Of a DNA stretch of 7,191 nt, positions 6,104-7,191 are shown in pieces; the first letter of the stretch is position 1; the number at the start of each line of letters is the position of its first letter. The translations under genes and the position numbers were made by a program. Below the pieces are notes generated by a model. That model had not been told where the DNA came from. It saw nothing but the letters and a program-made list of their open reading frames with translations, and made no database searches. Origin of the DNA: Thermoplasmata archaeon (GTDB lineage: Archaea; Thermoplasmatota; Thermoplasmata; Thermoplasmatales; Thermoplasmataceae); the NCBI GenBank assembly GCA_021806345.1, contig JAJZXP010000195.1:1-7191 (forward strand). The letters are read 5' to 3'.

Positions 6104-6283
6104 CTAGTTCATTTGGTATTTGTCAGATGTGAACTGACGATAATACACCATATTCCTGCATGCATCAACGACCTGCACTCTTTCCATTATCTCGTTGATC
6201 AGAGCAAGTTTCTCCTCTGCCTTCCACAGTCTCCGCTCTGTCAGTGTTCCCCCAAAATCTCCTTCAATATTACATTTAATATA
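6104..6283 (-). pseudogene. Remnant of an IS3-type transposase (helix-turn-helix part)
   Basis: The minus strand is open from 6283 to the TAG at 6104-6106. From about 6252 it reads LTERRLWKAEEKLALINEI, then MERVQVVDACRN, then MVYYRQF and TSDKYQMN. This is the pattern of the N-terminal helix-turn-helix of IS3-family and related transposases: a basic start, EEK(L)xLIxEI, a V-x-x-x-C-R turn, then YYRW. The residues expected between the CR and YYR motifs are missing and the tryptophan after YYR is replaced, which suggests a small deletion. The frame stops soon after, where hundreds of residues of catalytic DDE domain should follow. In the next frame, 42 open codons continue without recognisable domains. 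The only internal ATG start would leave under 40 residues. The + strand frame over the same bases is a shadow. Confidence 0.6.
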
Positions 6284-6312
6284 TTAATTTCACTATTAGT
6301 CAATCTACTCCA

Positions 6313-6333
6313 ATAATTAAAGGGTCCAGCACA
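6313..6333 (-). repeat. Possible terminal inverted repeat end of the decayed IS element
   Basis: Read on the minus strand from 6333, the sequence begins TGTGCTGGACCCTTTAATTA. This has the 5'-TG tip and the CTG-x-ACCC pattern of IS3-family ends as I remember them (IS150 group). It lies about 50 bases before the transposase-like frame on the same strand, where a left end belongs. No matching right end was found down to 5980, so the element would be truncated. Confidence 0.35.
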
Positions 6334-6427
6334 TTAATTGGAATGTAATAAATTAAAAAATCCGGTTTTAAACTTGTGAATGGATTGAAAAAAGAAATGT
6401 TTAAGTAAGGACTGAAGTTGTTATCAA
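6334..6427. other. Gap between IS end and DUF2075 remnant
   Basis: Ninety-four AT-rich bases without a gene on either strand. They hold only the TATA-like box at 6400-6407 for the gene start at 6428. Together with the IS remnant, the interval between 5980 and 6427 has no intact gene. Confidence 0.5.
6400..6407 (+). promoter_or_regulatory. TATA-like box before the DUF2075 remnant
   Basis: TTTAAGTA is centred about 25 bases before the GTG at 6428, preceded by an A-rich stretch (GAAAAAAGAAA) suited to a BRE. The spacing equals that of the box before the acetyltransferase-like gene at 7078. The promoter therefore seems to have outlived the gene it served. Confidence 0.45.
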
Positions 6428-6970
6428 GTGGAAAGTTCATATCTGTTAAAGACCCAATCATTTAATTCTACACCTTTGGAATTAATAGTAAAGGATCTAA
6501 ACTCCAATTTTTCTAAATTTTTTAAAAAGAGTCCCGAAATTGAACTTAGAAATTCATGGACAAAGAGTTCTGGAAAAGAAAATGATGATGTCAGGATAGA
6601 GAATCCTGAAATCAGATGGTGAATGAATCCAAAAACAGAATATCCTCAATACTGGCTCAATCAAAAAAATTCACTAACAAAATGCGCTTCAGTATATGGA
6701 GCACAGGGGTTTGAGTCAGATTACACCGGGGTTATATGGGGAGAGGATCTTGTCTGGAGGAATGGCTGGGAGGTCAATCAAAGGGAAATCATGGACAATA
6801 CTGGAGGAAATTTTTCACTGAAGAAAATAGCATCAAAGGGAAATCTGCAACTTGCAAGAAAACTTCTCTTCAACAGGTACAAGATACTTCTCACCAGAGG
6901 GATAAGAGGAACAGGCATTTATTTCGAGGATCTGAAAACTTATGAATACATTTCAAGTTTAGTTGAATGA
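6428..6970 (+). pseudogene. DUF2075 helicase/NTPase-like gene, internally deleted and split by a TGA
   Basis: One reading frame runs from the GTG at 6428 to the TGA at 6968, interrupted only by the TGA at 6620, directly followed by ATG at 6623. The distal part (115 residues) matches the C-terminus of DUF2075 (Schlafen-like superfamily 1) proteins. KCASVYGAQGFESDYTGVIW corresponds to the motif V region (xxQGFExDYVGVI), EDLVWRNGWEV follows, and NRYKILLTRGIRG corresponds to motif VI (YRVLLTRGxKG). The proximal 64 residues start as such proteins often do (a loop, then PLELIVKDLNSNF and a tail NSW), then change at about residues 46-52 to GKENDDVRIENPEIRW, which belongs just before motif V. The Walker A and B core, several hundred residues, is missing. 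The gene therefore looks dead by an internal deletion plus a nonsense change. A reinitiated 115-residue product is conceivable but would lack ATPase function. Confidence 0.7.
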
Positions 6971-6976
6971 TTTTTT
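6971..6976 (+). terminator. T-run directly after the DUF2075 remnant
   Basis: Six T residues follow the stop codon immediately, a typical archaeal termination signal. With the TATA-like box at 6400, the remnant keeps both ends of a transcription unit. Confidence 0.4.
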
Positions 6977-7049
6977 GGCATTCACCGATTCCTTATTGAG
7001 ACATTTGATTCATGAAGAGGTTATAAACTGAATACCGCTGCATAGAATC

Positions 7050-7056
7050 TATATAA
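7050..7056 (+). promoter_or_regulatory. TATA box for the GNAT-like gene
   Basis: TATATAA is centred 25 bases before the GTG at 7078. This is the best promoter match in the window and implies a leaderless transcript starting at or next to the start codon. Confidence 0.6.
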
Positions 7057-7077
7057 GCATCTGAAGCATCGGCTCGC

Positions 7078-7191
7078 GTGGAAATTCAAGTTGTCACTGA
7101 TCCCAACGAAATGAAGAATGTTATGCCAGTTGTCAAGTCTGCATGGGGAATGAACAATTCTGACCAGCTGATTAAGGATATACTCTGTGCA
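7078..7191 (+). CDS. N-terminal part of a GNAT-like acetyltransferase (partial)
   Basis: A frame opens at the GTG at 7078 and continues to the window edge (38 codons), reading EIQVVTDPNEMKNVMPVVKS and AWGMNNSDQLIKDILCA. This is the usual start of a subgroup of GNAT acetyltransferases (COG3375 type): a first strand, a helix with a conserved Trp-Gly, then the helix before the substrate loop. The acetyl-CoA site lies downstream and is not in the window, so activity cannot be judged. The start is fixed by the TATA box at 7050-7056. The family call is tentative because only the head is seen. Confidence 0.6.
   Translation, partial: MEIQVVTDPNEMKNVMPVVKSAWGMNNSDQLIKDILCA

Noticed and set aside
6074..6316. 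Plus-strand ORF of 80 residues rich in Leu, Ile and Cys
   Set aside because: The minus strand of the same bases encodes a recognisable transposase helix-turn-helix, so this is its shadow.
6582..6620. Box C/D-like GATGATG and CTGA motifs
   Set aside because: They lie inside the DUF2075 remnant and lack proper spacing and terminal pairing for a C/D small RNA.

Overview
The window most likely comes from an acidophilic archaeon of the Thermoplasmatales type. This is an inference from four things: the DNA is AT-rich; several genes have a TATA-like box centred about 24-27 bases before a start codon with little or no 5' leader; TTG and GTG starts are used; and there is an N-terminal zinc ribbon fused to a DUF973-like membrane domain, a family known mainly from Sulfolobales and Thermoplasmata. 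T-runs directly after some stop codons fit archaeal transcription termination. No rRNA, tRNA, CRISPR array or replication origin was recognised.

Layout, left part (1-2534). The tail of an unidentified + strand gene ends at 60. It is followed by a small minimal-nucleotidyltransferase-like protein (111-551) and a four-helix membrane protein (647-1114), possibly with a coupled 57-residue ORF (1104-1277). A DUF5680 protein lies on the minus strand (about 1247-1741), back to back with a TPR-repeat protein (1983 or 2052 to 2534). These look like accessory genes with no obvious shared pathway.

Middle (2535-4793). A 637-base stretch without an intact gene holds broken reading-frame pieces, one of which (about 2891-3091) resembles the C-terminal part of a TnpB/OrfB transposase-like protein. 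After it comes a clear two-gene ABC-2 transporter: an ATPase (3172-4059) whose stop overlaps the ATG of its permease (4056-4793). The two would assemble as an exporter of unknown substrate.

Right part (4794-7191). A 379-base stretch before the next true start holds two tiny ORFs, one of which starts like a calcineurin-type phosphoesterase behind its own TATA-like box. Next is the zinc-ribbon/DUF973 membrane protein (5173-5979). Beyond it are two decayed genes. One is a minus-strand transposase remnant with an IS3-type helix-turn-helix and a possible IS terminus at 6333. The other is a + strand DUF2075-type helicase/NTPase gene (6428-6970) that has lost its central catalytic region and carries an in-frame TGA. 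The window closes with the leaderless start of a GNAT-like acetyltransferase (7078 onward).

No complete new defence or metabolic system is visible. The strongest signal is a patch of gene decay (4794-6970, and separately 2535-3171) that has left recognisable remains of mobile elements and of a DUF2075 gene, the latter still behind an apparently intact promoter.
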